Assembly: GCF_036226505.1 (NCBI RefSeq)
Contig: NZ_CP108484.1
Location: forward strand, 434,001 to 498,000
Length of the DNA: 64,000 bases
Source: Kitasatospora sp. NBC_01246
GTDB lineage: Bacteria; Actinomycetota; Actinomycetes; Streptomycetales; Streptomycetaceae
Direction of reading: 5' to 3'
This document shows, piece by piece, positions 40,613-49,152 of the stretch. The notes under the pieces are model-generated. The model was not told the DNA's origin. It was given only the letters and a program-made list of their open reading frames with translations, and ran no database searches. A program made the position numbers and the translations under genes. Position 1 is the first letter of the stretch, and each line of letters begins with the position of its first letter.

Positions 40613-41092
40613 GCGCACGTCAAAATGTACGGGACGGCCTCTGCGGGGCCTGCCCTGACGCCGGATCATCTCCGCCGTCCCGAAGCAGGAACCGATACGA
40701 CGTTGCCCAGAACGCGAGTTGCCGTCCCGGTCACGGCGCGGAGAGTCGAACTCACCCGCCCGGACACGGTGCACGGATCCGCGTTCCGCCGCCTCCGCCG
40801 CCGACTCGCGGGCGGGGCTCCTCGGTTCCTCGCCGCGGCCCGCGGCCCCGGTCGCCGGAGACCCCGCCGCCGCTCGGCCCCCGTCTGAGAGCGAAGTCGG
40901 CCGCTCACCCCTTACGTCACCGTCACCCGGCGCTCCTCGTGCGCCCGCGCTCTCCGAGAGGTCCGCCCCGTCATGGTCGACCCCCGCTTCAGCATCCTGT
41001 CCGAGGGCCTCGCCGCCGAGCACGCCCCCGTCACCACCGCGGACGGTACGCACACCACGGACCACCGCCGGCACGAGGAAAGAGGAGCCGCC

Positions 41093-43099
41093 ATGGCAAC
41101 CGTCGGAGAGCGGCTGAGCAGCGCCCGGGTCCGGGCCTTCATCGGCCGCGACGAGGAACTCGACCACTTCGCGCGCGCCCTGGCCGGGGACCCGCAGGCG
41201 CCGTTCGCGTTCTACCTGTCCGGTCCGGGCGGCATCGGCAAGTCGACGCTGCTGCGCCGCCTGACGGACCACGCCCGCACGGCGGGACGGCCCCTGCTGG
41301 AGCTGGACGGCCGCTTCGTCAGCCGGGACCCGGCCGACTTCGAGCGCGCCGCCGCCTCCTTCCTGACCGTCCCCGGCACGGTGCTGTTCCTCGACTCGTT
41401 CGAGCACTGCCAGTGGCTGGAGAGCTGGCTGTGGCAGCGCTTCCTGCCCCGCGCCGCCGCCGACACCCTGGTGGTGCTGGCGGGCCGCCTCGCGCCCCAG
41501 CCGCAGTGGGCGGCCGATCCCGCCTGGGCCGGACTCCTCCACGTCAGCGAACTGGGGCAGTTCACCGAGGAACAGGCCCGGAGCCTGCTCACCACCGCGC
41601 AGGTCCTGCCCGAACTGCGGGAGCGGGTGCTCCGCTTCGCCGGCGGCAACCCGCTTGCGCTCTCCCTGGCGGCCGCGTCCGGCATGGCGGACTGGACGAG
41701 GGAGGAGGTCTGGGCGCCCTCGGCGGATGTCCTGCGCACCCTGCTGTCGGGCCTGATCGGCGAGGTGCCGACGGCGGCCCACCGCCGCGCGCTGGAGCTG
41801 GCCGCCCAGGCCTACTCGACCTCCGAGGAGCTGCTCGCCGCCGTCCTGCCCGAGGAGGACGCCCACCCGCTCTTCACCTGGCTGCGCGACCTGCCGTTCA
41901 TGGAGTCCACCCACCGCGGGCTCCACCCGCACGACGCCGCCCGCGAGACGCTGGCCGCCGACCTCCGCTGGCGGGCCCCCAACGCCTTCGTGACGATGCG
42001 CCGGCGGCTGGCCGAGGAATACCTGCGCGTCCTGCGGGAGGCGCCCGAGGAGCGGGTCTGGACCGTCACCGACGAGCTGTTCTACCTCTTTCGCGACGGA
42101 GAGATGGTCGCCCGTCTGCGCACCTTCTCCCGCGAGGACGAGGTGCACGACCGGCCCCTCCACCCGGACGACCTCGACACGGTGCTGCGGATGGCCGAGC
42201 AGACCGAGGGCCCGGCCTCCGCGGAGCTCGTCCGCTACTGGGCGCGGCGCCAGCCGCAGGCCTTCAGCGTCTACCGCCTGGTGAGCACCGGCCGCATCGT
42301 GGCCTTCACGGCCCGCCTCGCCCTGCCCGCCCCCGCCGACCCGGAGGACCTGGCCGCCGACCCGGTCGTGGCGGCCGCCTGGGAGTACGCCGAGTCCGCC
42401 GGGCCGGTCCGGCCCGGCGAGCACATCGGCGTCAGCCGCTTCTCGGTCTACCCCGAGCGGTACCAGGTGCCCTCGCGCGTCATCGACCTCAGCAGCTCCC
42501 GCGCCCAGGCGGAGTCCGCCCGCGCCCGCGGCCGCGCCTACGGCTTCGCCGTCTGGCGGGACGCCGAGACGTGGTCGGCGCGCGTCAGGGGCAGCCTCGC
42601 CGACACCGGTGCCCGGCCGCGGGTCGGCGAGCACACCTACGGCCTGTTCGCGGTCGACTGGCGCCAGGTGCCCGTCGAAACCTGGCTCCGCCACTTCATA
42701 GCGGCCACCGCCGTGCCCACCCGGGCCGGGCCGTCGGGCGTCTCGCGCGCCGCGTTCGACCAGGCCGTCCGCGATGCCCTTACACACTGGCGCGACGCGG
42801 GCGCCTTCGCCGCCTGCGCGCTGCTCCGCACCCGCCTGGCGGCCGACTTCGGCGAGCCCGTCGAGGAGTTGCGCGCCCTGCTGCGCGGGAGCGTCGACGA
42901 CCTCGCCCGCGATCCGCGCGGTGTCCGCGCCCGCGACGCCGTGACCGCGGGCTACTTCTCCGGTGCGCCCACCCAGGAGGCCGCCGCCCGCCGGCTCGGC
43001 CTCCCCTACGGCACCTACCGGCGCCACCTGCGGCAGGGGCTGGACCTGCTCAGTGAGGCGCTGTGGCGGCTGGAGCTGCACGGCCCCGGTCCCGAGTGA
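41093..43099 (+). CDS. P-loop ATPase regulator with C-terminal HTH-like helix
   Basis: A 668-residue cytosolic protein. P-loop at 44-52 (GPGGIGKST) follows the FIGRDEELDHFARAL entry typical of AAA-16/NB-ARC-like ATPases; Walker B-like VLFLD is at 97-101, and FAGGNPLALSLAAASG marks the sensor region. Residues about 390-560 include IVAFTARLALPAPADPEDLA and GEHIGVSRFSVYPERYQ, which look like a GNAT-type fold. The last ~45 residues (PTQEAAARRLGLPYGTYRRH) resemble a sigma-4/HTH. Proteins of this architecture are found as stand-alone ATP-dependent regulators in Streptomyces. GAGGAG at 41082 sets the ATG at 41093; an in-frame ATG at 40973 is less likely. Target genes unknown. Confidence 0.8.
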   Translation: MATVGERLSSARVRAFIGRDEELDHFARALAGDPQAPFAFYLSGPGGIGKSTLLRRLTDHARTAGRPLLELDGRFVSRDPADFERAAASFLTVPGTVLFLDSFEHCQWLESWLWQRFLPRAAADTLVVLAGRLAPQPQWAADPAWAGLLHVSELGQFTEEQARSLLTTAQVLPELRERVLRFAGGNPLALSLAAASGMADWTREEVWAPSADVLRTLLSGLIGEVPTAAHRRALELAAQAYSTSEELLAAVLPEEDAHPLFTWLRDLPFMESTHRGLHPHDAARETLAADLRWRAPNAFVTMRRRLAEEYLRVLREAPEERVWTVTDELFYLFRDGEMVARLRTFSREDEVHDRPLHPDDLDTVLRMAEQTEGPASAELVRYWARRQPQAFSVYRLVSTGRIVAFTARLALPAPADPEDLAADPVVAAAWEYAESAGPVRPGEHIGVSRFSVYPERYQVPSRVIDLSSSRAQAESARARGRAYGFAVWRDAETWSARVRGSLADTGARPRVGEHTYGLFAVDWRQVPVETWLRHFIAATAVPTRAGPSGVSRAAFDQAVRDALTHWRDAGAFAACALLRTRLAADFGEPVEELRALLRGSVDDLARDPRGVRARDAVTAGYFSGAPTQEAAARRLGLPYGTYRRHLRQGLDLLSEALWRLELHGPGPE

Positions 43100-43193
43100 G
43101 GCGGCGCGAGCGCACGCGTGTGGCGGCCGTCCCCCTCCCGGCACCGGCAGAAAGCGGCTGGTCACGGGCGCCGGACTGTGGTTCCATGCCGCG

Positions 43194-43730
43194 ATGAGGA
43201 GTGAGAGCGGGTCCGGCCCGGGCACCGCCCCGGGCGTGCGGTGTCGTGACGACCGTGACCTCGGTGCGTGCGTGCGGGTCCTGGCGGAGGTCCATGCGCG
43301 GGACGGCTACCCGGTGAACTGGCCCGAGGCGCCGACGTCATGGCTCACGCCGCCCGCGCTCATCGGCTCGTGGGTGGCGGAGCTGGACGGCCGGATCGCC
43401 GGCCATGTCGTCCTGTCCCGCAGCGGCGCGGGCGACGCGGCGCCGGGGCTCTGGAGCGCTCGGGCGGGGGTGGGCGTCGACGGGACGGCGGTGGTCAACC
43501 GGCTGTTCGTCGCCCCGTCCGCCCGTGGCCGCGGGATCGGCGCGCTGCTGGTGGCGCGGGCGGCCGAGGAGGCCCGGGCCCGCGCTCTGCACCCGGTGCT
43601 CGACGTGGTGGCGTCCGACACCGCCGCGGCCGCGCTCTACGAACGCCTCGGCTGGCGGCTGCTGGCCACCGTCGAACAGCGCTGGAGCCCGGAGCAGCTG
43701 GTCGCCGTCCGCTGCTACGCCGCCCCGTAG
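43194..43730 (+). CDS. GNAT-family N-acetyltransferase
   Basis: A 178-residue acetyltransferase with a single GNAT domain: VRCRDDRDLGACVRVLAEVH, ARDGYPVNWPEAPTSWL, IAGHVVLSRSGAG, and the acetyl-CoA site VNRLFVAPSARGRGIGALLV followed by LDVVASDTAAAALYERLGW. The YPVNWP segment is shared with small GNATs of unknown substrate in actinobacteria. It is 94 bp downstream of the ATPase regulator gene; co-transcription is possible. No clear ribosome-binding site before the ATG. Confidence 0.85.
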   Translation: MRSESGSGPGTAPGVRCRDDRDLGACVRVLAEVHARDGYPVNWPEAPTSWLTPPALIGSWVAELDGRIAGHVVLSRSGAGDAAPGLWSARAGVGVDGTAVVNRLFVAPSARGRGIGALLVARAAEEARARALHPVLDVVASDTAAAALYERLGWRLLATVEQRWSPEQLVAVRCYAAP

Positions 43731-43788
43731 CGCGCGGCGACGGCGGACGCTCCGCCCGGCCGCGAGGAGGCCCGGGCGAGCCCCGGTC

Positions 43789-45006
43789 TCACCGGCCGTA
43801 CGCCGTGTCGATGTGGGCGAGCACCGGGGCGGCGCCGTCCTCCGTGGCGATCCGCCGGGCGAGTTCGGCCGCGCGGCTCCGGTGGACCGGCTCGGTCGTA
43901 CAGGCCGTGATCGCGGCCCCGAGGGCTTCGGCGCTCAGCTCCTCGAACGGCAGCACCAGCGGGGCGACGCCCAGCCGGTGCAGCCGGTCCGCCCAGAAGG
44001 GCTGGTCGGCCATGACGGGGACCGGTACGGCCGGTACCCCGGCACGCAGCCCCGCCCCGGTGGTACCCGCTCCGGCGTGGTGGACGACGGCGGCCGTGCG
44101 GGGGAAGAGCCAGTCGTGCGGTACGTCGCCGATGGCGAGGACGTCGTCGCCACCGCCGCCGAGGTCGGCCCAGCCCGCCTGGACCACCGCGCGCACCCCC
44201 GCCCGCTTCACCGCCGCGGCCACCAGGTCGCTGAGCCGTTCCCCGTGCCCCGGGGCCATGCTGCCGAACCCGATGAACACCGGTGGCGGCCCGGCCTGGA
44301 GGAAGTCGGCCAGCTCGGCCGGGGGCCGCCAGCCGTCCGGCCGGGCGGGCCACCAGTAGCCCGGGACCTCGACCCGGGTCGGCCAGTCCGCCGGGCGCGG
44401 CAGCACGGAGGGGCTGAAGCCGGCGAAGACCGGGCGGCGGTCGGCCTCGGACGGTGCCGGTGCCGCTTCGGGCAGCCCGAGGCGGGACCGCAGCCGGGTC
44501 GCGGCGCCCGCGAAGAGCTGGTCCCGGCGCCGCACCACGTCGTGGCCCGCGGCCAGGTTGCCCTCCGGCCCCAGGCCGTCGGCGTCCGTCGCACCGGGCA
44601 GCGCGAACTCCCGGGTGGCGAACGCCGGTACGAGGTGGGTCTCGAGGACGGGCACACCCAGCGCCTCACCGGCCGTCTCGCTCAGCGGAGCCGGGGCGAA
44701 GGCGGTGAGCACCAGGTCGGTGCCGTCCGCCACGGCCCGCTCCACACCGTCGGCGAGCCCGTCCACGTACGCCCTCGTCAGCGCCCGGGCCTCCTCCCGC
44801 GACGCCGCCCGGGACCAGCCGCGGATCAGCTCCTCCGGGTCCCCGGGCAGCGGCCGGTACCCGAGGCCGCACCCGCCGACGAGTGCGGCGAAGGCCGGAT
44901 GGGCCGCCACGGCGACCTCGTGTCCGGCGTCCAGCAGGCGTCGCCCCAGGCCCGTGAACGGTGCGACGTCGCCGCGCGACCCGGCGGTGATGATCAGAAT
45001 CCGCAT
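43789..45006 (-). CDS. GT1-family glycosyltransferase (macrolide/UDP-glycosyltransferase type)
   Basis: A 405-residue GT-B glycosyltransferase: N-terminal MRILIITAGSRGDVAPFTGL, GRRLLDAGHEVAVAAHPAFA, and the C-terminal nucleotide-sugar site VFIGFGSMAPGHGERLSDLV, DVPHDWLFPRTAAVVHHAGA, GTTGAGLRAGVPAVPVPVMA, DQPFWADRL. It should transfer a sugar from an NDP donor to a hydrophobic acceptor; such enzymes often inactivate macrolides or decorate sterols and secondary metabolites. GGGGAGAA precedes the ATG at 45006. It stands divergent from the AlkZ-like gene, 135 bp apart. Confidence 0.92.
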   Translation of the reverse strand: MRILIITAGSRGDVAPFTGLGRRLLDAGHEVAVAAHPAFAALVGGCGLGYRPLPGDPEELIRGWSRAASREEARALTRAYVDGLADGVERAVADGTDLVLTAFAPAPLSETAGEALGVPVLETHLVPAFATREFALPGATDADGLGPEGNLAAGHDVVRRRDQLFAGAATRLRSRLGLPEAAPAPSEADRRPVFAGFSPSVLPRPADWPTRVEVPGYWWPARPDGWRPPAELADFLQAGPPPVFIGFGSMAPGHGERLSDLVAAAVKRAGVRAVVQAGWADLGGGGDDVLAIGDVPHDWLFPRTAAVVHHAGAGTTGAGLRAGVPAVPVPVMADQPFWADRLHRLGVAPLVLPFEELSAEALGAAITACTTEPVHRSRAAELARRIATEDGAAPVLAHIDTAYGR

Positions 45007-45141
45007 GCCGCGATTCTCCCCGACGGGCGCCGCCCCGTTCACCGTTCACGGGAGCCCACCAGCCGCTCCGGGCGGGAGGCGGTACCGGCACGCCCCGGCC
45101 CGCGGGTTTCCCGGGGAGCGGCGAGCCGGGAGAATGCGGGC

Positions 45142-46290
45142 ATGGTGATCACGGCGCGCGCCCTCAACCGCTCGACCCTCGCCCGGCAGTTGCTGCTGGC
45201 GCGGGAGCCGATCGACGCCGCCGACGCGGTGCGGCGGGTGGTCGCCCTCCAGGCGCAGGAGCCCGCCTCGCCCTACCTGGCACTGTGGAACCGGATCAGC
45301 GGGTTCGACCCGGCCGGACTCGACGGCGCCGTGGCCGGGCTGCGGGTGGTGCGGTCGACGCTGATGCGGATCACGCTGCACCTGGTCCACCGCGAGGACT
45401 ACCGGGCCTTCCGCGAGGCCGTGGAGCCGACCCTGCGCGCCTCCAGGCTCGGCGACGCGCGCTTCACGGCGTCCGGGCTGACCGCCGCCGACGCCGACGC
45501 CCTGCTTCCCGAGCTGCTGGACTTCGCCGACCGGCCGCGGACCGGCGCCGAGGCCCAGGCCTGGCTCGGCGAACGCCGTGGCACGCCGGTGGAGCTCCCG
45601 GCGTGGCGGATGCTGCGGCAGTACGCGCCGCTGTGGCACGTGCCCGCCGGCGGGCCCTGGTCGTTCACCCCCCGGCCGTCGTACGTCGCCGCCGCCACGC
45701 GGCCGGTGCTGACCGACCCGGACGCCGTCCTCGACAGCACGGGGCCACTGATCCGCCGCTACCTGGAGGGCTTCGGCCCGGCCTCGGTGGCGGACATGGC
45801 GCAGTTCGCCATGATCCAACGGGCCCGCGCCAGAAAGGCCGTGCAGGCACTCCGCGACGAACTCGAAGAGCTGGAGGGCCCCGACGGCACGGTGCTGTTC
45901 GACCTCCCCGGCGCGCCCCGGCCGGACGAGGACACCCCGGCTCCGCCCAGGCTCCTGCCGATGTGGGACAGCACCCTGCTGGTCTACGCCGACCGCAGCA
46001 GGGTCCTCCCGGCCGCCTACCGCAAGCTGGTGATCCGGGTGAACGGGGACGTGCTGCCGACCCTGCTGGTCGACGGCCACGTCGCCGGCGTCTGGCGGAG
46101 CGTCGACGCGGGGATCGAGGCCACCGCCTTCCACCCCCTCCCGGAGGAGGTCTGGGAGGCGCTGGCCGCGGAGGCCGGTGCGCTGTTCGCCTTCCTCGCC
46201 GACCGCGACCCGCGGGTCTACCGGCGCTACGACCACTGGTGGGTCAAGGGCCTGCCCGCCGCCGAGACCCGTCTGCTCACACCGGCCTGA
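45142..46290 (+). CDS. AlkZ-like DNA glycosylase (HTH_42 family, QxQ motif)
   Basis: A 382-residue protein of the winged-helix HTH_42 (formerly DUF1006) family. Residues Q37-A-Q39 (VVALQAQEPASPYLALWNRI) match both the motif and the numbering of the catalytic QxQ of Streptomyces AlkZ, which unhooks interstrand crosslinks made by azinomycin; YcaQ relatives have QxD. Other family segments present are RSTLMRITLHLVHREDYRAF and LLPMWDSTLLVYADRSRVLP. Intracellular, acts on alkylated DNA. It may protect against a self-made or environmental alkylating agent. GGGAGAA precedes ATG at 45142. Self-resistance is inference; no alkylating-agent gene cluster is visible nearby. Confidence 0.85.
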   Translation: MVITARALNRSTLARQLLLAREPIDAADAVRRVVALQAQEPASPYLALWNRISGFDPAGLDGAVAGLRVVRSTLMRITLHLVHREDYRAFREAVEPTLRASRLGDARFTASGLTAADADALLPELLDFADRPRTGAEAQAWLGERRGTPVELPAWRMLRQYAPLWHVPAGGPWSFTPRPSYVAAATRPVLTDPDAVLDSTGPLIRRYLEGFGPASVADMAQFAMIQRARARKAVQALRDELEELEGPDGTVLFDLPGAPRPDEDTPAPPRLLPMWDSTLLVYADRSRVLPAAYRKLVIRVNGDVLPTLLVDGHVAGVWRSVDAGIEATAFHPLPEEVWEALAAEAGALFAFLADRDPRVYRRYDHWWVKGLPAAETRLLTPA

Positions 46291-46900
46291 TGCCGCCTGA
46301 TCCATCTATCGATATTGAGCGCATGATCCGTCACTGAGGAGGCCGGAACCCTGCGCCACCGCGACGCGCTCGCGGGGGCGGGGGCGGCGGGGATCCCGCA
46401 CGGTTTCGACATCGGCGGGGGCGCGGAGGCGTACCGTACATCCGACAGGCCACGGTGATGAAGCGCCCGAGCGGCGCAGCTCGCCGAACCGGCGGACCGG
46501 TACCGATCGGCCGTGCTTCCGAGGGTGCTCCGGAAGCTCCGACGGCCCGCGCGGCAGCGCCGCCCACGAACGACAAGCTACGACCGCGTAGGTCTTGACA
46601 CCTTTTGACCTCCCTGACACCTTCATGGTTAAAGCTGCTCACAAGGCACTTAGTTCAATCATCCAGAAGCAGATTCGGCGCGCTCTTGCGTCACGTGCCT
46701 GATGCCGCCGCCCCACCGCGCGGCACCCGGCACGGCAGGAGATCCGGCGCTCCGCTCACCGGCGCACCGCCGGGGGATGCCTCGGGGCCCGACACCAGCT
46801 GCCGAGACCCCGAGTCACCATCCCCGCCGACACACAACACGCGCCTCCCCGACCGTCCACCCGGTGTTCGGTCCCGTGCCTTCTTGCCCGAGGAGTCAAC
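46291..46900. other. 610-bp intergenic region upstream of the hexosaminidase
   Basis: Mostly non-coding. The last 300 bp hold an A/T-richer control region with TTGACA at 46595 and TTGACC at 46605, the latter 18 nt from TTAAAG, and a direct repeat TGACACCTT (46596, 46615). I looked for the DasR/dre dyad (TGGTCTAGACCA type) expected before aminosugar genes and did not find one. The stretch 46351-46448 reads LRHRDALAGAGAAGIPHGFD, IGGGAEAYRTSDRP, a possible gene fragment. Confidence 0.45.
46596..46623 (+). promoter_or_regulatory. direct repeat TGACACCTT in the hexosaminidase promoter
   Basis: Two identical 9-mers at 46596-46604 and 46615-46623, 19 bp apart (near two turns), overlapping TTGACA/TTGACC -35-like boxes about 280-300 bp before the start codon. 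Arrangement suggests an activator or repressor site. Confidence 0.4.
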
Positions 46901-49027
46901 ATGCGCAGGTCGCACCGACGAGGCAGACGCCTCGTCGCACTCGCCACAGCCGTCGTCACCCTCCCGCTCACGGCCACGCTCTCCCAGGCCGCCGCCGCTC
47001 CTCCCGCCCCCGACCCCGCCCCCTACGCCCTGGTACCGCAGCCGGTCTCGCAGCAGGCAGTGGCGGGCGCCGGGTTCACCCTCACCCCGCAGACCCGCAT
47101 CGCCGTCCTCTCCCGGGACTCGGCGGCGGTGGGCGTCGGCACCTACCTCGCCCAGCTGCTGGGCCCCGCCACGGGCTACAACCTCGCGGTGGTCAAGGAC
47201 GACCGGGCGCCGAAGAACGCGATCGTGCTCGATCCCGACGGCCCCAAGAGCCTGGGGGACGAGGGCTACACCCTCACCTCCGACGAGCGCGGTGTCGTCG
47301 TCAGGGCGCACGGCGCCCAGGGCCTGTTCCGCGGCGTGCAGACGCTCCGGCAGCTGCTCCCCGCCGCGGTCGAGTCCCCCACCAGGCAGTCCCGTGCGTG
47401 GACGGTGTCGCCCGCGAAGATCTCCGACTCGCCCCGCTACGAGTACCGCGGCGTGATGCTGGACGTCGCCCGCCGCTTCTACCCCGTCGCCCAGGTCAAG
47501 CGCTACATCGACGAGGCGGCCGCGTACAAGATCAACACCCTCCACCTGCACCTGACGGACGACCAGGGGTGGCGCATCGCCATCGAGGGCATGCCGGAGC
47601 TGACCTCGATCGGCGCCAGTACGCAGAGCGGCTTCACCGGCGGCCGCGACTGGTACTACTCGGCAGCGGACTACAAGGAGATCGTCTCCTACGCCACGTC
47701 CCGCTTCATGACCGTGGTGCCCGAGATCGACGGACCCGGCCACACGGAAGCCGCCCTCGCGTCGGTACCGGGCCTGAACTGCGATGACAAGGCGAAGGCC
47801 CCCTACTCGGGCTTCGACGTCGGCATCAGCCTCTACTGTCTGGAGGACGCGGCCCACATCGGAAACACCAGGCGCTTCCTGGCGAAGGTCATCAAGGAGG
47901 TCGCCAAGCTCACCCCCGGCCCCTACATCCACCTCGGCGGCGACGAGACCCCGGATGCGTCCCCGGAGGAGTACGCCGCCTACGTCAAGGCGGCCACCTC
48001 GGCCACCACCGGCCGCGACAAGACCGTGATGGGCTGGCACCAGCTCGGCCAGTCCGGCGTCCCCGCCAACAGCCTCCTGCAGTACTGGGGTGAGGACGAG
48101 GACCGGGAGAGCATCGGCACCGCCGAGGAGACCAAGAGCATCCGCGAGGTCCGCCAGGGGGTCGCGCAGGGCGCCAAGTTCGTGATGTCCCCGTCCGACC
48201 ACGCCTACCTGGACATGAAGTACGAGGTCGCCACCCCGTACGGCCTGAGCTGGTCCGGCTACGTGTCGGTGCAGCGCGCCTACGAGTGGGACCCGACGAC
48301 CAGCACCGCCAAGCCCGACGGCACCGGCTCGGTCGTCCCGGCCGAGAGGATCGCCGGCGTCGAGGCCGCCCTCTGGGCCGACCGTGCCTACGAGGGCAGT
48401 AACGGCCTGCCGACCCCGGACACCCGCTGGCCCGCACCGCAGGACTACGCCGACTACATGAGCTTCCCCCGTCTCCCCGCGCTCGCGGAGGTCGGCTGGA
48501 GCCCCCGGTCCGCCCATGACTGGAACAGCTTCCGCCAGCGCCTGGCCCAGCAGGGCCCCCGCTGGACCGCCGCCGGGATCGGCTACTACGCCGCCCACGG
48601 CATCCCCTGGCCCGGCGTCGTGAAGACGGTGCCGGGCGCGCACAGCGTCGAGACCGGGGGCAAGGCGCTCGACAACCCCGGCGGCTCCACCACCGACGGC
48701 ACCGCACCGGTGCTGTGGTCGCCGAACCGCGGCCCCAACCAGACCTGGACCTTCGCCCCCCAGCCCGACGGCTCCTACACCATGACCAACAAGTCGTCCG
48801 GCAAGTGCGCCGAGGCGACCGGCGCCGCCGGCGGCGCCGTCGTCCAGCGGACCTGCGACAACCAGACCGGTCAGCGCTGGAAGATCACCCCCGGCGACAA
48901 CGACCAGTACACCATCGCCTCCGCCGCCACCGGCCTGCTCGTCACCGCCGCCTCGGCCGCCAACGGCGCCATGGTGACCCAGCAGCCCGACACCGGCTCC
49001 GCCCTGCAGCACTGGTCCATCGACTGA
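46901..49027 (+). CDS. secreted β-N-acetylhexosaminidase (GH20) with ricin-type domain
   Basis: A 708-residue exported enzyme. Signal peptide (about 1-32), GH20 N-terminal domain 2 (about 40-180), catalytic TIM barrel (about 185-560) with the family motifs GVMLDVARRFYPVAQVKRYI and the catalytic pair D348-E349 (HLGGDETPD), then a ricin-type β-trefoil module (about 580-708) ending in QHWSID. It splits terminal GlcNAc/GalNAc from chitin oligomers or glycans by substrate-assisted catalysis; the trefoil should bind sugar. A GAGGAG ribosome-binding site precedes ATG at 46901. Likely serves extracellular aminosugar nutrition. Confidence 0.95.
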   Translation: MRRSHRRGRRLVALATAVVTLPLTATLSQAAAAPPAPDPAPYALVPQPVSQQAVAGAGFTLTPQTRIAVLSRDSAAVGVGTYLAQLLGPATGYNLAVVKDDRAPKNAIVLDPDGPKSLGDEGYTLTSDERGVVVRAHGAQGLFRGVQTLRQLLPAAVESPTRQSRAWTVSPAKISDSPRYEYRGVMLDVARRFYPVAQVKRYIDEAAAYKINTLHLHLTDDQGWRIAIEGMPELTSIGASTQSGFTGGRDWYYSAADYKEIVSYATSRFMTVVPEIDGPGHTEAALASVPGLNCDDKAKAPYSGFDVGISLYCLEDAAHIGNTRRFLAKVIKEVAKLTPGPYIHLGGDETPDASPEEYAAYVKAATSATTGRDKTVMGWHQLGQSGVPANSLLQYWGEDEDRESIGTAEETKSIREVRQGVAQGAKFVMSPSDHAYLDMKYEVATPYGLSWSGYVSVQRAYEWDPTTSTAKPDGTGSVVPAERIAGVEAALWADRAYEGSNGLPTPDTRWPAPQDYADYMSFPRLPALAEVGWSPRSAHDWNSFRQRLAQQGPRWTAAGIGYYAAHGIPWPGVVKTVPGAHSVETGGKALDNPGGSTTDGTAPVLWSPNRGPNQTWTFAPQPDGSYTMTNKSSGKCAEATGAAGGAVVQRTCDNQTGQRWKITPGDNDQYTIASAATGLLVTAASAANGAMVTQQPDTGSALQHWSID

Positions 49028-49046
49028 CCGACCCCGCCCCGGACCA

Positions 49047-49093
49047 CCGCCCGCCGCCGCTCCCGACGCCCCGACCGGAGCGGGGGCGGGCGG
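49047..49093 (+). terminator. terminator of the hexosaminidase gene
   Basis: A 17-bp stem with one mismatch (49047-49063 with 49077-49093), 13-nt loop, 20 bp past the stop. Confidence 0.8.
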
Positions 49094-49140
49094 TGCCCGT
49101 TCCCTGACCGCCGCGCTCCCCGCTGCCGCGTCGGGCGCAG

Positions 49141-49146
49141 TAGGGT
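49141..49146 (+). promoter_or_regulatory. -10 box of a probably leaderless transcript
   Basis: TAGGGT exactly 6 nt before the ATG at 49153, the same sequence and spacing as at 14645. Confidence 0.55.
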
Positions 49147-49152
49147 CGGCGC

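Larger units (their letters stand above)
40290..41092. other. long leader/gap with an orphan promoter
   Basis: Contains a perfect palindrome (40573-40591) and a TATAGT -10-like box (40607-40612) in a locally A/T-rich patch. An 87-codon frame from ATG 40625 to 40888 starts 12 nt after that box, but is Arg/Pro-rich and lacks a ribosome-binding site. Near 40441-40482 the plus strand reads ELAITETPSVLGLR, reminiscent of the N-terminus of arginase-family proteins, then loses the pattern. Neither can be supported as a gene. Confidence 0.45.
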
